Source of the DNA: Poecilobothrus nobilitatus
Taxonomy: Eukaryota; Arthropoda; Insecta; Diptera; Dolichopodidae
Direction: 5' to 3'
Assembly: GCA_947095535.1 (NCBI GenBank)
Contig: OX352772.1
Location: 107,301,672-107,365,671 of the forward strand
DNA length: 64,000 bases
Part shown: positions 37,002-47,517 of the stretch, one piece after another
How positions within the stretch are numbered: position 1 is the first letter of the stretch
Layout: every line of letters starts with the position of its first letter
The notes under the pieces: generated by a model
Database searches by the model: none
Seen by the model: only the letters and a program-made list of their open reading frames with translations
What the model was told of the DNA's origin: nothing
Translations under genes and position numbers: made by a program

Positions 37002-38976
37002 TCATATAAAATTATCAAATCTGCTCTGGTGAAGTTTTACTTACATAGAAATGTGTAATGCTGATCCACATGCTGTAATGTGTATCCACTATAAGAAGTA
37101 TATGTAGTTGTACTATTTTTAATAAACTAATGCATTTTCTATAAAAACATTCTATTTGCATAAAGTAGGTGCAATTTATTTTTTTTTGTTAAACGTCCAC
37201 TGTGTATAAGACAAAGGGATAAAAGTAAAAACAATACTTTGTATATATTTTTATAATGTAATTTTAAAGGCCACCCAAATGAATTTGTTTATGGTTAGCA
37301 TAATGTATTAGGTATAGAGATAATTGAAATTGAAATCTTTGTTATACATATATAAAGCCGATCCAAATGCACATTCAAATTTCTTCAATTTTGGTATTTT
37401 TCAATTTCAAATTGTTTTTGTTAGCTTTCTGTCTTTTTCCTGCATGAAAAATTCTTATTGCTATCCCCGTTTTATCATTACAGTAAAATTTTTTAATTAG
37501 ATATACAGAACTTTGATTTTTCTTAGAATATCTTAATATAATAAATGAAAATCTCCTGCTGCTGCTGCTGCTGCTTCTTATCGCATTCCCATTTTTTAAA
37601 TTTTAGAGCACACACAATCACAATATTTCTTACTAAATACTAAAACTAATAAGAAAAGAGGTCTCTTTTTTCTTTACTTTTTAGATTTTAATTCTACTAC
37701 TACCTACATATTTTGTACCAACTACAATACTATAATGTAAAAAATACAATACAATGTACATTTACATACGATATTATATTATTACCAAATAGAAGCACAA
37801 TATGTAATTACTAAACAGTAAATACTAAAAAAAAACACAAAAAAGTATAAAAAGTAAATGTTCCTTTCTCTTAATTCTAATTTCAATTTATTTCTAGTAA
37901 TTGTTATTATGAGCGAAGAGAAAAAAATTGTTATAATTTTGTTTTGTTTAAAAAACAAAAAAAAAGAGAACAATCATAAATTTCATAATATTGTATTGAG
38001 TATTGGTTGACTTCACAGTTCACGCTGACATTTGTTTTTATGAGCAAAGAGAATTACTGCAATAAAACGACAATACATATTATAATCTCTTAGAAGATTC
38101 TTAATACAAATATTTGTGAATGAAAGAAGTATCGTATATTGATAAACTGTTACTACTACATGTCTAAATAAATATAATAAATTCAAATCATTATTTTGTT
38201 TTGTTTAAAAAAAACGAAAAACATTCATAACACAACCATTAACCATACTCTTTATATTCTAATTCAATTTAAATTTCTTTGTTAAATGCAATCTCTTAGA
38301 ATATTAAAATTAAAGTATATCTTTTACTTTCTACAATGTCAATGAGTATTGCAATAACCCGTGACAAAAAATTTTCTTGCTAGTCCATATATATATCTTT
38401 ACAAAAAAAAACTCAAATTGTAAAAAGTGGATAGTAAAGTAATAACAATTTATCGGTGCAGTGACAGAACGCCCGAGCAAATAAAGCCCATATATTTTAA
38501 TTCCAAAACTTTTGGAATTAAAGACTGCGGACATTAATTCCTTTTTGAATTGGAATTAAAGTCCATAATTAAAACGAATTAAAACCCGCGGGCTTTAATT
38601 CCTGTTGAATTGAAATTAAGCTCCACACTATTTTTTGTAATTAAAAGAAGAGAGTAATAAAATATGTAGAGCAAACGCATTTGGAGGGATTTTAGAGTTT
38701 TGGCGTATCCGCTTTTTCCAGAAAATTTACTAATATGTATATGTGCGACATTTTGAATTGGGACGGATTTTAGGGTTGGTTACAAAATCAGAGTTATATG
38801 CTTTTTCCAAAATATGTATATAAGTAATACTTTTATTGTCAGAGATTTTGGGAGGGATTTTAGAATTGAATTCAAAATCAGGATTATACGCCTTTTACAG
38901 AATATTTAGATACATACACATACGAGTTTTGAATTAGGAAGATTATATACATATTCTTCAAAAAACGAGTAACCCT

Positions 38977-39451
38977 GATTTTTTTTTATTTATTATTAAT
39001 TTCAGACAATTTACATAAAAAAATTGTGTATAAGAAATTAAATTCTAAACTAAATCTGAATTAATACTAAAAACTAAAAGTTTATAAATCACATTACAAT
39101 TTGTTTGTCTTTTTTCCTCTTGAACAATAGTTAATTTCTAAAGCTTTTTAAATATTTCTTAAGACTATGTTTAAATTCGTGTAAGTTTTGGCTGCGTTAT
39201 AGTTGGATAAGTAGAGTGTTGCGCTGCGCTGCATTTTAATTCTTGTTGCTTCTTAGTTGTAGTTGCTTTAGGTACCACAAGATGTCCTCTATATCTAGTG
39301 TTGTAGTTGTGCACGTTATCTCTTGTTATAATTGTTAATGAAGATTTTATTTTCTTGTTTATTATTTTATACACATATTTACATTTTTCGAAGTATATTA
39401 ACTGGTCGAATTCATTTGTGGTTACATACAATTCCCTCTAGGGTTCAATTT
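38977..39451 (-). pseudogene. LINE-C 3' end, unit 7 copy
   Basis: Same LINE terminus (39171-39431), a mosaic of the unit 4-type KKIKSS and the common SAAQHSTY variants. Confidence 0.75.
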
Positions 39452-40149
39452 GGCTCTGCGAACTAACGCCAGAATTAACTAACACCAGAATAAACTGAAA
39501 ATGAACTAACGCCAGAAAAATTATTTTCTGGCGTTAGTTCATTGCATGCTGGTGTTAATTCATTGCATTCTGGCGTTAGTTCATTGCATGCTGGTGTTAA
39601 TTCATTGTATTCTAGCGTTAGTTCATTGAATTCTGGCGTTAGTTATTGCATTCTGGTGTTAGTTCATTGCATTCTGGCGTTAGTTCCTTTTAAATTTAAC
39701 ATCATTTTGAACTATTAACTCCAAATAAATGCATCAATAAATTGTGATAATAGCTTTATTGTTTTCTCGTATGTATCAAAAAAACAAGTAAATGTAACAG
39801 TAAGTCGATGCAACCGACTTATTTATACCCTACACCTAAAAAATTCAAATTAAATTAAAAATCCATAAGTTATTTTAGTTAGGTATTTAATATAAGCTAA
39901 AAAAATAAATGCAAACAAAATTTAATATACAAAATTTCAGGTTTCTATCTTTATTTTACTATCTATCTTTTATTGCGCCGTACTTTGTTCAACAACGTAA
40001 GTTTTTAAAGTGTCAAATACATATGGTTGGTTTAAAAATATGTTTTTGGGATAATTACATACATTTGCTTAACATTTTTTTCAAAAACTTGGAGCTTTTG
40101 TTGTTACAATACTTTTTGGCTCACTGATGTTACGTAACAAGAATGTACA

Positions 40150-41178
40150 TTTTTATACCCGTATGAACTATGTTCAAGGGTATAATAAATTTGCCATTAC
40201 GTTTGTGACACCTAAAAGGAGTCGAGCTAGATATAGTGTCAAAGGTATGTATCGGCTCAGAATCGAATTCTGAGTCGATTAAGCCATGTACGTCCGTCCG
40301 TCCGCACGATAACTCAAAAAAAAGGAGCTAGGAGGCTGAAATTTTTTTTACGTCACTTTTGCAAAATTGTTAGTTTTGCTATTTAAATCCAACATTTTCG
40401 GTCGGCGGGTTCGAGTAACTGCCATACAACTTCTATCTTTATATAGAAATAACTAGTATCTATTCAAGCTAGGTTTCTGAAATTTTGCAAATCATGATCA
40501 AGTTTTATGGCAACAACTTCTGTAAAATTTGGTTGTGGTGGTGCGGCGGGTTCGGGTAGCTGCCATACAACTTCTTCGTTTAAATGAGAATAACTCAGTG
40601 TTTATTGAAACTAGGAATCTGAAATTTAGTAAAGAGGTGTCGAGTTACATACCAACAACTTTTGTAAAATTTGGTTGGTCTAGAGCAGCCGGTTCAGGCT
40701 TCTTGCACCTCTTGGAACTTAATGAAGCTAGGCGTCTGAAATCTTGCAAATGATGATCAAGTTTTATGGCAACAACTTTTGCAAAATTTGGTTGTGGTGG
40801 TGAGACGGGTTCGGGTAGCTGCCATACAACTTATCTTTTTAAATAAAAATAACTCAGTGTCTATTGAAGTTAGTTATCTGAAATTGAGTGAAAAAGTGTC
40901 GAGTTACATGCCAAAAACTTTTGTAAAATTTGATTGGTCTAAAGGAGCCGGTTCAGGCTTCTTGCATTTCTTGGAACTTAATGATGCTAGGCCTAATAGA
41001 TTTGGGTAGCCATCAGACAACTCTACAATTTACATAAATATATCTCTGTAGATAACGACGGTACTAAAACATCTGAATGCTTTTAAAAGATGATCAAGTT
41101 TTATAGAAACAGCAAATATTACGTTCATACGGGTATCTCAGAGTTGACACAGTCTACTCTACTGCACTCTTACTCGTT
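40150..41178 (+). mobile_element. Element X, unit 7 copy, right junction with BEL LTR
   Basis: Same ends; (GTCC)3. The right end CTTACTCGTT (41178) is followed directly by ATTATGTACTTTAAATTC of the BEL LTR, which fixes the right boundary of X. Confidence 0.8.
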
Positions 41179-41565
41179 ATTATGTACTTTAAATTCAAGG
41201 TTACTGAACTTGAGTTAAACGTTAGTCCTGAACCGTTTAACTCAAGTTTATATAAACCCAAATTTTATGAATTTTAATCAATCGTTATCGTAGAGTCGTA
41301 AAAGAAAGATTGTTGAAATAAATTAAATTGAAAATAAAACAGTGCGTTTTATTATAATAAAAAAAATAACAGTGCGTTATTAATTACTTAATTAGGTTGT
41401 TAAAATAAAGTAAATTGAAAATAAAACAGTGCGTTTTATTATAATAAAAAAAAATAACAGTACGTTATTAATTTTTTAAAAAATAGTGAAAAATAAGTTA
41501 AATTGGATTGAATTGAACATTTGAATTAAACATTTTTTTTTTGTATTTGTGTTTTAAGCAAACAT
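41179..41565 (+). mobile_element. BEL 5' LTR, right part
   Basis: Matches 47130-47517 of the 3' LTR with few changes. It contains a ~100 bp tandem pair with AAAACAGTGCGTTTTATTAT twice. Ends near AAGCAAACAT. Together with 27866-28510 it makes one full LTR split by X and the array. Confidence 0.88.
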
Positions 41566-41569
41566 TTTT

Positions 41570-41585
41570 TGCTCCTTCGAGCCGG
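41570..41585 (+). promoter_or_regulatory. Probable BEL primer-binding site
   Basis: TGCTCCTTCGAGCCGG lies 4-5 bp after the LTR end. TTCGAGCCGG is complementary to a tRNA T-arm, and the PBS would read TGG at its start if not for TGC here, a one-base change at the tRNA CCA match. Confidence 0.55.
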
Positions 41586-42291
41586 ATATTAAGCGGCAAA
41601 CAAATTTGATTTTATTGTATGAAGTGTAACAAGGAAAAATTAGAAAATTTGTGTTGTAAAAAAAAAAAAATACTTATATTGATAAACTATAAATTAAAAA
41701 AAAAAAAAAAAAAAGAGTGTGAAAAAAGAAATTGTATTTGGGTGACAACATAACAGATAACAGTGACTTTTATGAGAAAAATTAAAATTAAAGTATTATA
41801 ATTTACAATATTTGAGCTAGTTAAAAACAGTGACTGTTGAAATTTTCTAAGATAAATTATAATTAAAAAGAGTTAATTTTCAAAATTTGTAAAAACGAAA
41901 AAAAAAAATAAAAAAATATATAAAAAAAAAAAAACCGGTGACATTGTAAGCATCTATATAGTGAACAAAATATTAGGGTACAGAATCCCTAATCGTTTGG
42001 CACGCGCGCGTTCGGTACGGTTTCTGGATATAAAATAGGAATACATAAATCAAAAGTAGTCCGTTCCAATTATTATTATACTAACAAAATTCACACAATA
42101 TTAAATATAAACATTTAACAACAAAAACATTTATAATAAAATTTTTATAAAAACATTCAACATTAACAACATATATAAAAGTTTTAAAAATATTTTTGCA
42201 ACATTTTTTATATGCTAACATTTTGTTAAAAAAATTAAGGATTAACTAATTTGAGTTATATAAGTTGTAAGTAGTTCTCTATCGTGTTAAG
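41586..42291 (+). other. BEL 5' untranslated leader
   Basis: AT- and A-run-rich leader between the primer site and the gag start. Contains a GC-rich island GGCACGCGCGCGTTCGG near 41999. No ORF. Confidence 0.6.
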
Positions 42292-43911
42292 ATGTCAAAG
42301 GCAAAAACGAAAGCAACAATTATCGCGCAATTGGAAACCAATTTAAAGGATATGCTAACCTTTCAAGCTGGGTTTAAGGAACTAAGGTCGAAGTTACGTG
42401 CGACTCAATTGGAAACAAGGCTGACATTAGTAGAAAACAGATTCAAGGAGTCGGAGAAATTGCACATGGCTGTTGTTGGCATGGATGATGTCGAAGAATA
42501 TTTAAAGAGTGAAACATGGACAAAAATATTAGAAGTTTATATGGATCTGCAGCCTGAGTTGAAGGATGCTTATGACCAGCTAGCAAAAGAAACCCCAGAT
42601 TTGAGTTCTTCGTTGATTCCAACTCAACAAGATATTGCGCCACCACGCTTGAGTTTACCCCCGTTTGATGGCACGTATGAAAGTTGGCCGGCCTTTAAGA
42701 ATACTCTAGACGCCTATTTCCTGCAATACTCGCAAATGTCGAATATACAGAAATTGAACGTGCTCAAGACCAAGGTGGAGGGAGATGCAGCAACACTAAT
42801 TCAACATTTGCATTTAGAAGAATCAGGGTTTAAGTTAGCCATAACTATTCTGACTGATCGTTATGAAAACAAAAGAGTGCTGGTAAACACACAGCTAAGG
42901 GTTCTACTAAGTCAACTACAAATTACAGCTGAGTCAGCAACAGCAATCAAAAACATGCTGGACACCACTATTGTAGCCTATCATTCCTTAAAAAATTTAA
43001 ATATACTCGTGGAAAGCTGGAATAGTATTTTGATTTTCTTATTGGTTCAGAAATTACCATTTCGAACTCAACAATTATGGGAGGAAAAGATTGGCAACTC
43101 TCGAACAATACCCGAATTTACAGTGTTCAAAGAATTTTTAGAAAACAGATTTCGGACTTTGGAATCTGTTCAACGTAATCATCCAAATCACATTAAATCA
43201 AAGGACGTTAAGCAAACACCTATCAAAAATTTCCACATCGCGTCAGTAACTGGAGTTATTTGTACCATGTGTAAAGAGTCGCATATCTTAAGAAAATGTA
43301 AAAAATTTTTAGAACTGGCTCCTATTAAACGATTGGACTTTGTAAGAACAAAAGCGTTATGCTGGAATTGTTTAGGAGAAGGTCACAAAGTACCGCAGTG
43401 TTCCAGCAAACACAAATGCCATGAGTGCCAGCAGCCACATCATACGTTACTGCACTTAACTAGAGGAGCTGGTCACACGCAGCCATTGGGAGCGCCATAT
43501 ATGTCACATGTGCGAGCAAGCAATCATATTTTGAATATCAACAGTCCCAGTTTCACACCTTCAAACAATAGTAGTTCTACGGAGTATCTCCAGTGTCCTG
43601 ACAAGGATGTAAGAACTACAGCGTTCAGCAAATGCAAACAAGTTTTGCTCGCCACTGTTTTGGCCAAAATAATAAATTCTTCTGGAAAGGAAATCACAGT
43701 GCGTGCGTTGCTTGACCAAGGATCTCAAGCATCTTTCATTACCGAGAAAATAGTGCAAAGAATAAACTTAAATAAAGAAATTGTCAGTGCGACAATCCAA
43801 GGCATAGGAAAAGACAACAATCATACAATTAATAATAAAACCACTTTCACCATAAAATCACTCATTGATGAACAATTTATTAACGTGGAAGGATTTATTA
43901 TGAAAAACTAA
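42292..43911 (+). CDS. BEL/Pao Gag-protease polyprotein (N-terminal part of Gag-Pol)
   Basis: This 539-codon open frame is the longest in the window. It encodes a BEL/Pao Gag with the conserved core LSLPPFDGTYESWPAFKN (about residues 121-138). Three zinc-knuckle-like motifs follow: CTMCKESHILRKC, CWNCLGEGHKVPQC and CHECQQPHHTLLH (about 323-387). A retropepsin-type active site reads VRALLDQGSQASFI (about 469-482). Gag would form the particle and bind RNA; the protease would process the polyprotein. BEL elements normally read on into RT and integrase in one frame. Here a frame change close to the TAA at 43909 ends the ORF, and the continuation (LTQILPSSRINYEKW) is in the next frame. The ATG context AAGATGTC is acceptable and is the first ATG of the frame. 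Confidence 0.92.
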   Translation: MSKAKTKATIIAQLETNLKDMLTFQAGFKELRSKLRATQLETRLTLVENRFKESEKLHMAVVGMDDVEEYLKSETWTKILEVYMDLQPELKDAYDQLAKETPDLSSSLIPTQQDIAPPRLSLPPFDGTYESWPAFKNTLDAYFLQYSQMSNIQKLNVLKTKVEGDAATLIQHLHLEESGFKLAITILTDRYENKRVLVNTQLRVLLSQLQITAESATAIKNMLDTTIVAYHSLKNLNILVESWNSILIFLLVQKLPFRTQQLWEEKIGNSRTIPEFTVFKEFLENRFRTLESVQRNHPNHIKSKDVKQTPIKNFHIASVTGVICTMCKESHILRKCKKFLELAPIKRLDFVRTKALCWNCLGEGHKVPQCSSKHKCHECQQPHHTLLHLTRGAGHTQPLGAPYMSHVRASNHILNINSPSFTPSNNSSSTEYLQCPDKDVRTTAFSKCKQVLLATVLAKIINSSGKEITVRALLDQGSQASFITEKIVQRINLNKEIVSATIQGIGKDNNHTINNKTTFTIKSLIDEQFINVEGFIMKN

Positions 43912-44468
43912 CTCAAATATTACCATCGTCAAGAATCAATTATGAGAAGTGGGAGCATATAGTGGATTTAAAATTAGCGGACCCTCATTTCAATCAACCT
44001 GGAGTTATTGATCTATTACTGGGAGCCGAAGTTTTCAATAAAATTATATTACCTGGTGTCAAAAGGGGCACAGAGGGTACCCCATTAGCTCAAAATACAA
44101 TATTTGGTTGGATTCTATCGGGCGAAATTCACCAAGCTACAACACAAAACATCACCATAGCCAACTACTATTTAACTCACAAGCTAGAAGAACAAGTAAG
44201 AATGTTTTGGGAAATAGAAGAAATCCAGAATGTTAATACCTTAACAGAAGAAGAACTTAAATGTGAAGAGATTTACAAAGAAACAACCGAAATTAAAAAA
44301 GGGAAACTTGTAATTTGCCATTCAACAAGCGCAAAGGTGGACATCTTCGAAGTCAATTTCTCATCATTACATAGATTAATAAGAGTAACTGCATATTGTC
44401 GTCGATTTTTTACCAAATTAAAATGCAAAACAAAATCCGACCACGTAGATTATCTCACAAATTCGTAA
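43912..44468 (+). pseudogene. BEL Pol remnant: pre-RT region fused to post-RNase H region (RT deleted)
   Basis: The frame starts with VDLKLADPHF and contains IDLLLGAEVF and NTIFGWILSG, the conserved segment between protease and RT in BEL elements. It then has FWEIEEI and LTEEELKCEEIYKETTE, which normally leads into the RT. Instead the same frame goes directly to KVDIFEVNFSSLHRLIRVTA at about 44333, which belongs after RNase H and before integrase. The entire RT and RNase H (roughly 2 kb or more) is missing without loss of frame, with the joint near 44294. A TAA at 44466-44468 is a single in-frame stop before the integrase part. Confidence 0.85.
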
Positions 44469-45872
44469 ACGGAAGATGCTCTTAACATATTAATTAGAAG
44501 AGCGCAAGCTAGAAATTTTCAAAAGGAAATAAGTGCATTGAAAGGTAACCAGCCAATTGATAATAAAGGTCGAATATCAAAACTTAATCCCTTCTTAGAC
44601 AAGGATGGACTATTACGTGTTGGTAGAAGGTTAAGAAATTCCAATATACCATTTGACCAAAAATATATATATATATATCCTATATATATATCCTATCCTA
44701 TATATATATATATATATCCTATTATACTCTCAGATAACGATCATCTCAGTAAGTTGCTAATAGAAAAAGTACACAAGCAAACATTACATGGCGGTTTTCA
44801 ACTGATGATGTCTGTGCTTCGCACTAAATATTGGATCATCAATGCAAGAAATAGTATACGCATGATGATACATAAATGCATACCTTGTTTTAAGCAAAAG
44901 GCTGAAACACAAACACAACTAATGGGGAATTTGCCAAGTGTAAGAACACGAATTGCAAGACCATTTACGCATACAGGGTTAGATTATTGCGGGCCATTCG
45001 AATTAAAGGAGCATAAAGGTAGAGGTGCAAAGAAATATAAGGCATACGTTTCATTATTTATTTGTATGTCCACTAAGGCCATTCATTTGGAGTTAGTTAC
45101 CGACATGTCATCAGACGGCTTCATCGCGGCATTCCGTCGATTTTGTGCGCGGCGAGGATTATGTCAAAATATCTACTGTGACAACGGCACTAACTTTGTT
45201 GGTGCTAATAGAAGTTTAATGAAGCAATCCAACATCATGATTAAAGAATACAAGCCCCAAATAACTGAGTTGACAGAAAAGGAAGGTGTAAAATTTCATT
45301 TCATTCCACCCTCATCTCCTCATTTCGGAGGTTTGTGGGAAGCCGGAGTTAAATCTACAAAGTACCATTTAAAACTAATTTTGAACACCATTTTAACTTA
45401 TGAAGAATTTTCAACTTTTTTGTGTCAAATAGAAGCTTGCTTGAACTCAAGACCTTTATGTGAAATAACCAATAATATCGACGATTTAGCACCGTTAACT
45501 CCTGCACATTTTCTTATAGGAGAAAATATGCTTGCAACACCGCAAATTTCTTTGTTAGATACTAATCCAAATAGGTTAGATAGATGGCAACATTTGCAAC
45601 ACATGTTATAAAGTTTTTGAATGAGGTGGCAAAAGGAATATTTAAGTCGACTACAACAACGACCTAAATGGTCAGCACAAGTAGACAATGTCAAACCAAA
45701 CCAATTAGTGTTATTGAAGGAAGATAATTTGCCACCATGTCATTGGCCACTAGCCAGAATTACTCAGGTACATCCTGGTTCGGATGGGTTGGTCCGAGTC
45801 GTTACGTTGCGTACAAAACATAATATCATCAAACGTCCTATAACAAAGATTTGCTTACTACCACATGATTAA
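44469..45872 (+). pseudogene. BEL integrase with zinc-binding N-terminus and D,D,E core
   Basis: The integrase inserts the cDNA into the genome. Visible in order are FLDKDGLLRVGRRLRNSNIP, the HHCC-like VHKQTLHGG...CIPCFKQKA, the catalytic residues in TGLDYCGPF, IYCDNGTNF and SPHFGGLWEAGVKS (D, D, E all present), and the C-terminal GENMLATP and DNLPPCHWPLARI motifs. Between NIPFDQK and PIILSDNDH an in-frame TATATC-rich microsatellite (44664-44722) adds about 19 Ile/Tyr/Pro residues. Two nonsense codons (TAA 45609, TGA 45618) interrupt the frame in the HLQHML..SF.MRWQKEYL region. Otherwise the frame is continuous with the preceding Pol remnant. Confidence 0.88.
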
Positions 45873-46617
45873 CAATGCACTATGTTCATCAACCATTGTT
45901 AAGCCAATGTAGGAAAGCATCACAAACACTTACACGCTAAAATCTATCGCTCATAAACAAAAAAATAATTGGTTAATCTAAAATCTATCGCTTATAAAAA
46001 AAAAATATATAATAATAATTCTTATACGCGAAAATCGTTTAACAATCAAATATGATTTTAATATTTATTCGCTAAATTCTTTAAAATAATAAAAAATAAA
46101 AAAAAAATCCCAAATAAAAATCGTCCGTTGAAACAAAATTCGAAATTCGTCCGTTCAGGTAAAACAAAAAAAAAACATCCAAGTTAAAAACATTGTCACA
46201 CACTCACACTAAATAACATTTGAAATTTACATATCAACATTCAACTAAATCACACATCAACATAATTCAAGTATTCATACATTCACACAAACTATTATTT
46301 AAAAATTGCTAGGTATGAATGCTTTATAAACTACAAAAGCATACACAAATTTTCTAAAACAAATAACATAATTCTTACACTTTCAAAATTTTTTTCTTTC
46401 ATGTTACTGCAATGTACGAGCACCGGAACCTGCAAATCATCTGGATACGTTGTTGCGAACTTGAGGTGTCATGATCTTTTTGAATATTTAACCTAAAAAA
46501 CACTTCACCCATGATGAAATTAGTATTAATCGAGCATGAATTTGAATGATACAAGTTACCTATCCACATTGCAATTCACATAATTTACCTCAATAAGTTG
46601 GCATTACTTCAATATAA
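45873..46617 (+). other. BEL 3' untranslated region
   Basis: Non-coding stretch between the integrase end and the polypurine tract. It has two near-copies of CTAAAATCTATCGCT (45937, 45978) and of ATCGTCCGTT/TTCGTCCGTT (46120-46156). No env-like ORF. Confidence 0.6.
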
Positions 46618-46634
46618 TGCCAAGGCCGGGAGTA
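46618..46634 (+). promoter_or_regulatory. BEL polypurine tract
   Basis: The purine-rich AAGGCCGGGAGTA immediately precedes the LTR start TGTTTCTGCAG. It defines where plus-strand synthesis would begin and proves that the LTR starts at 46635, not at the later 47130 point where the 5' copy begins. Confidence 0.7.
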
Positions 46635-47517
46635 TGTTTCTGCAGCTATTATATTTTGCTGGTTTCTTGTTCATCTAAAAATAAAAAAAAAGGAGAAACA
46701 AAGAATCAATTTCAAATTAAAATTATTTTTGTACTTATCTGAGTAAAGGTGAATCCTGGTTCCTCAGTGATGGTTGGGTCCTGGTGGCAATCAACATGCA
46801 GCACCTTGAAACATCATTCATATTTTTTGTTTATATATCTAAAATTCTAAAATTTAAAAATATCTAAAATTTTGTACATAAAAAAAATTTGTTTTTAAAA
46901 AAAAAGTATTATTGATACTTACATTAATTGTCAAAACCAAACAAATTCACAATGTTAGATAGAAATTGTCAAAATATAATTGTTTTAATTTTGGGACACA
47001 AGATGTCAGTTACATTCACTAAAATTAATTTAATTCACAATAATTTTATATTTTTTATATATTCAATGATTTCAACTTTTTATATACACTACATATGTTT
47101 TTTATATACTTTGGTTTTTTTTTCATTATTATTATGTAGTTTAAATTCAAGGTTACTGAACTTGAGTTAAACGTTAGTCCTGAACCGTTTAACTCAAGTT
47201 TATATAAACCCAAATTTTATGAATTTTAATCAATCGTTATCGTAGAGTCGTAAAAGAAAGATTGTTGAAATAAATTAAATTGAAAATAAAACAGTGCGTT
47301 TTATTATAATAAAAAAAATAACAGTGCGTTATTAATTACTTAATTAGGTTGTTAAAATAAAGTAAATTGAAAATAAAACAGTGCGTTTTATTATAATAAA
47401 AAAAAATAACAGTACGTTATTAATTTTTTAAAAAATAGTGAAAAATAAGTTAAATTGGATTGAATTGAACATTTGAATTAAACATTTTGTTTTTGTATTT
47501 GTGTTTTAAGCAAACAT
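46635..47517 (+). mobile_element. BEL 3' LTR (complete, ~883 bp)
   Basis: TGTTTCTGCAG...AAGCAAACAT. Its left ~490 bp match 27866-28510 and its right ~388 bp match 41179-41565. The flanking TTTG (47518-47521) repeats TTTG at 27862-27865, the likely target duplication. Confidence 0.88.

Larger units (their letters stand above)
34500..37793. repeat. Array unit 6 (LINE-C type with internal deletion), sister of unit 4
   Basis: LINE tail 35584-36058; complete C 36059-36333; LINE-C fragment 36334-36829; only the first ~68 bp of the BEL LTR (36830-36897). A deletion then joins directly to the last ~104 bp of X (36898-37001). The W block palindromes near 35200 are also deleted. Confidence 0.9.
13951..41178. 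repeat. Seven-unit tandem array (27.2 kb) of composite transposon-derived units
   Basis: Seven direct copies start at AGCACAATATATAATTAC: 13951, 17605, 21263, 25448, 30335, 34500 and 37794. Block order is A (AT-rich), W (monomer block, units 3-7 only), LINE 3' end (minus), C (foldback-like), then D (units 1, 2, 3, 5, 7) or LINE-C plus BEL LTR (units 4, 6), then X, then E. The last unit stops at the X end (41178), joined to the right part of a BEL LTR. Copies are very similar over kilobases, so amplification is recent relative to the elements inside. Units 3+4 and 5+6 share private variants and behave as a higher-order dimer. Confidence 0.93.
37794..41178. repeat. Array unit 7 (D type), terminal, lacks E
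   Basis: LINE tail 38977-39451; C 39452-39687 with extra 21-mer copies; D 39688-40149; X 40150-41178. Where other units continue into E (TTTCATATAAAATTAT), this one switches at 41178/41179 to BEL LTR sequence. (GTCC) run reduced to 3. Confidence 0.9.

Noticed and set aside
13951..37973. Repeated minus-strand ORFs MFSFFLFFKQNKII... as membrane proteins
   Set aside because: They translate poly-A/T runs in block A and appear only because AT-rich DNA yields F/I/K/N/Y-rich frames.
15105..39687. 21 bp regularly spaced repeats as a CRISPR array
   Set aside because: The repeats are directly contiguous without unique spacers and have inverted counterparts; the genome is eukaryotic.
15542..40127. Repeated + strand ORF MQTKFNIQNFRFLS (block D) as a gene
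   Set aside because: 72 codons of hydrophobic AT-rich composition, broken in unit 3, no recognisable motif.
16173..41009. Repeated small ORFs starting MVVVVRR and MQNLVVVVRR as a gene family
   Set aside because: They are readings of the internal repeats of element X, have no domain, and vary by frameshift between units.
13951..41178. Array as an assembly artefact
   Set aside because: Not excluded, but units differ by private indels, deletions and different inserts, which a simple collapse or duplication error would not produce.
28311..47170. ORFs MSKPNKFTMLDRNCQ at 28311 and 46928 as a duplicated gene
   Set aside because: Both lie within the BEL LTR U3 part and end at different points where X or LTR sequence follows.
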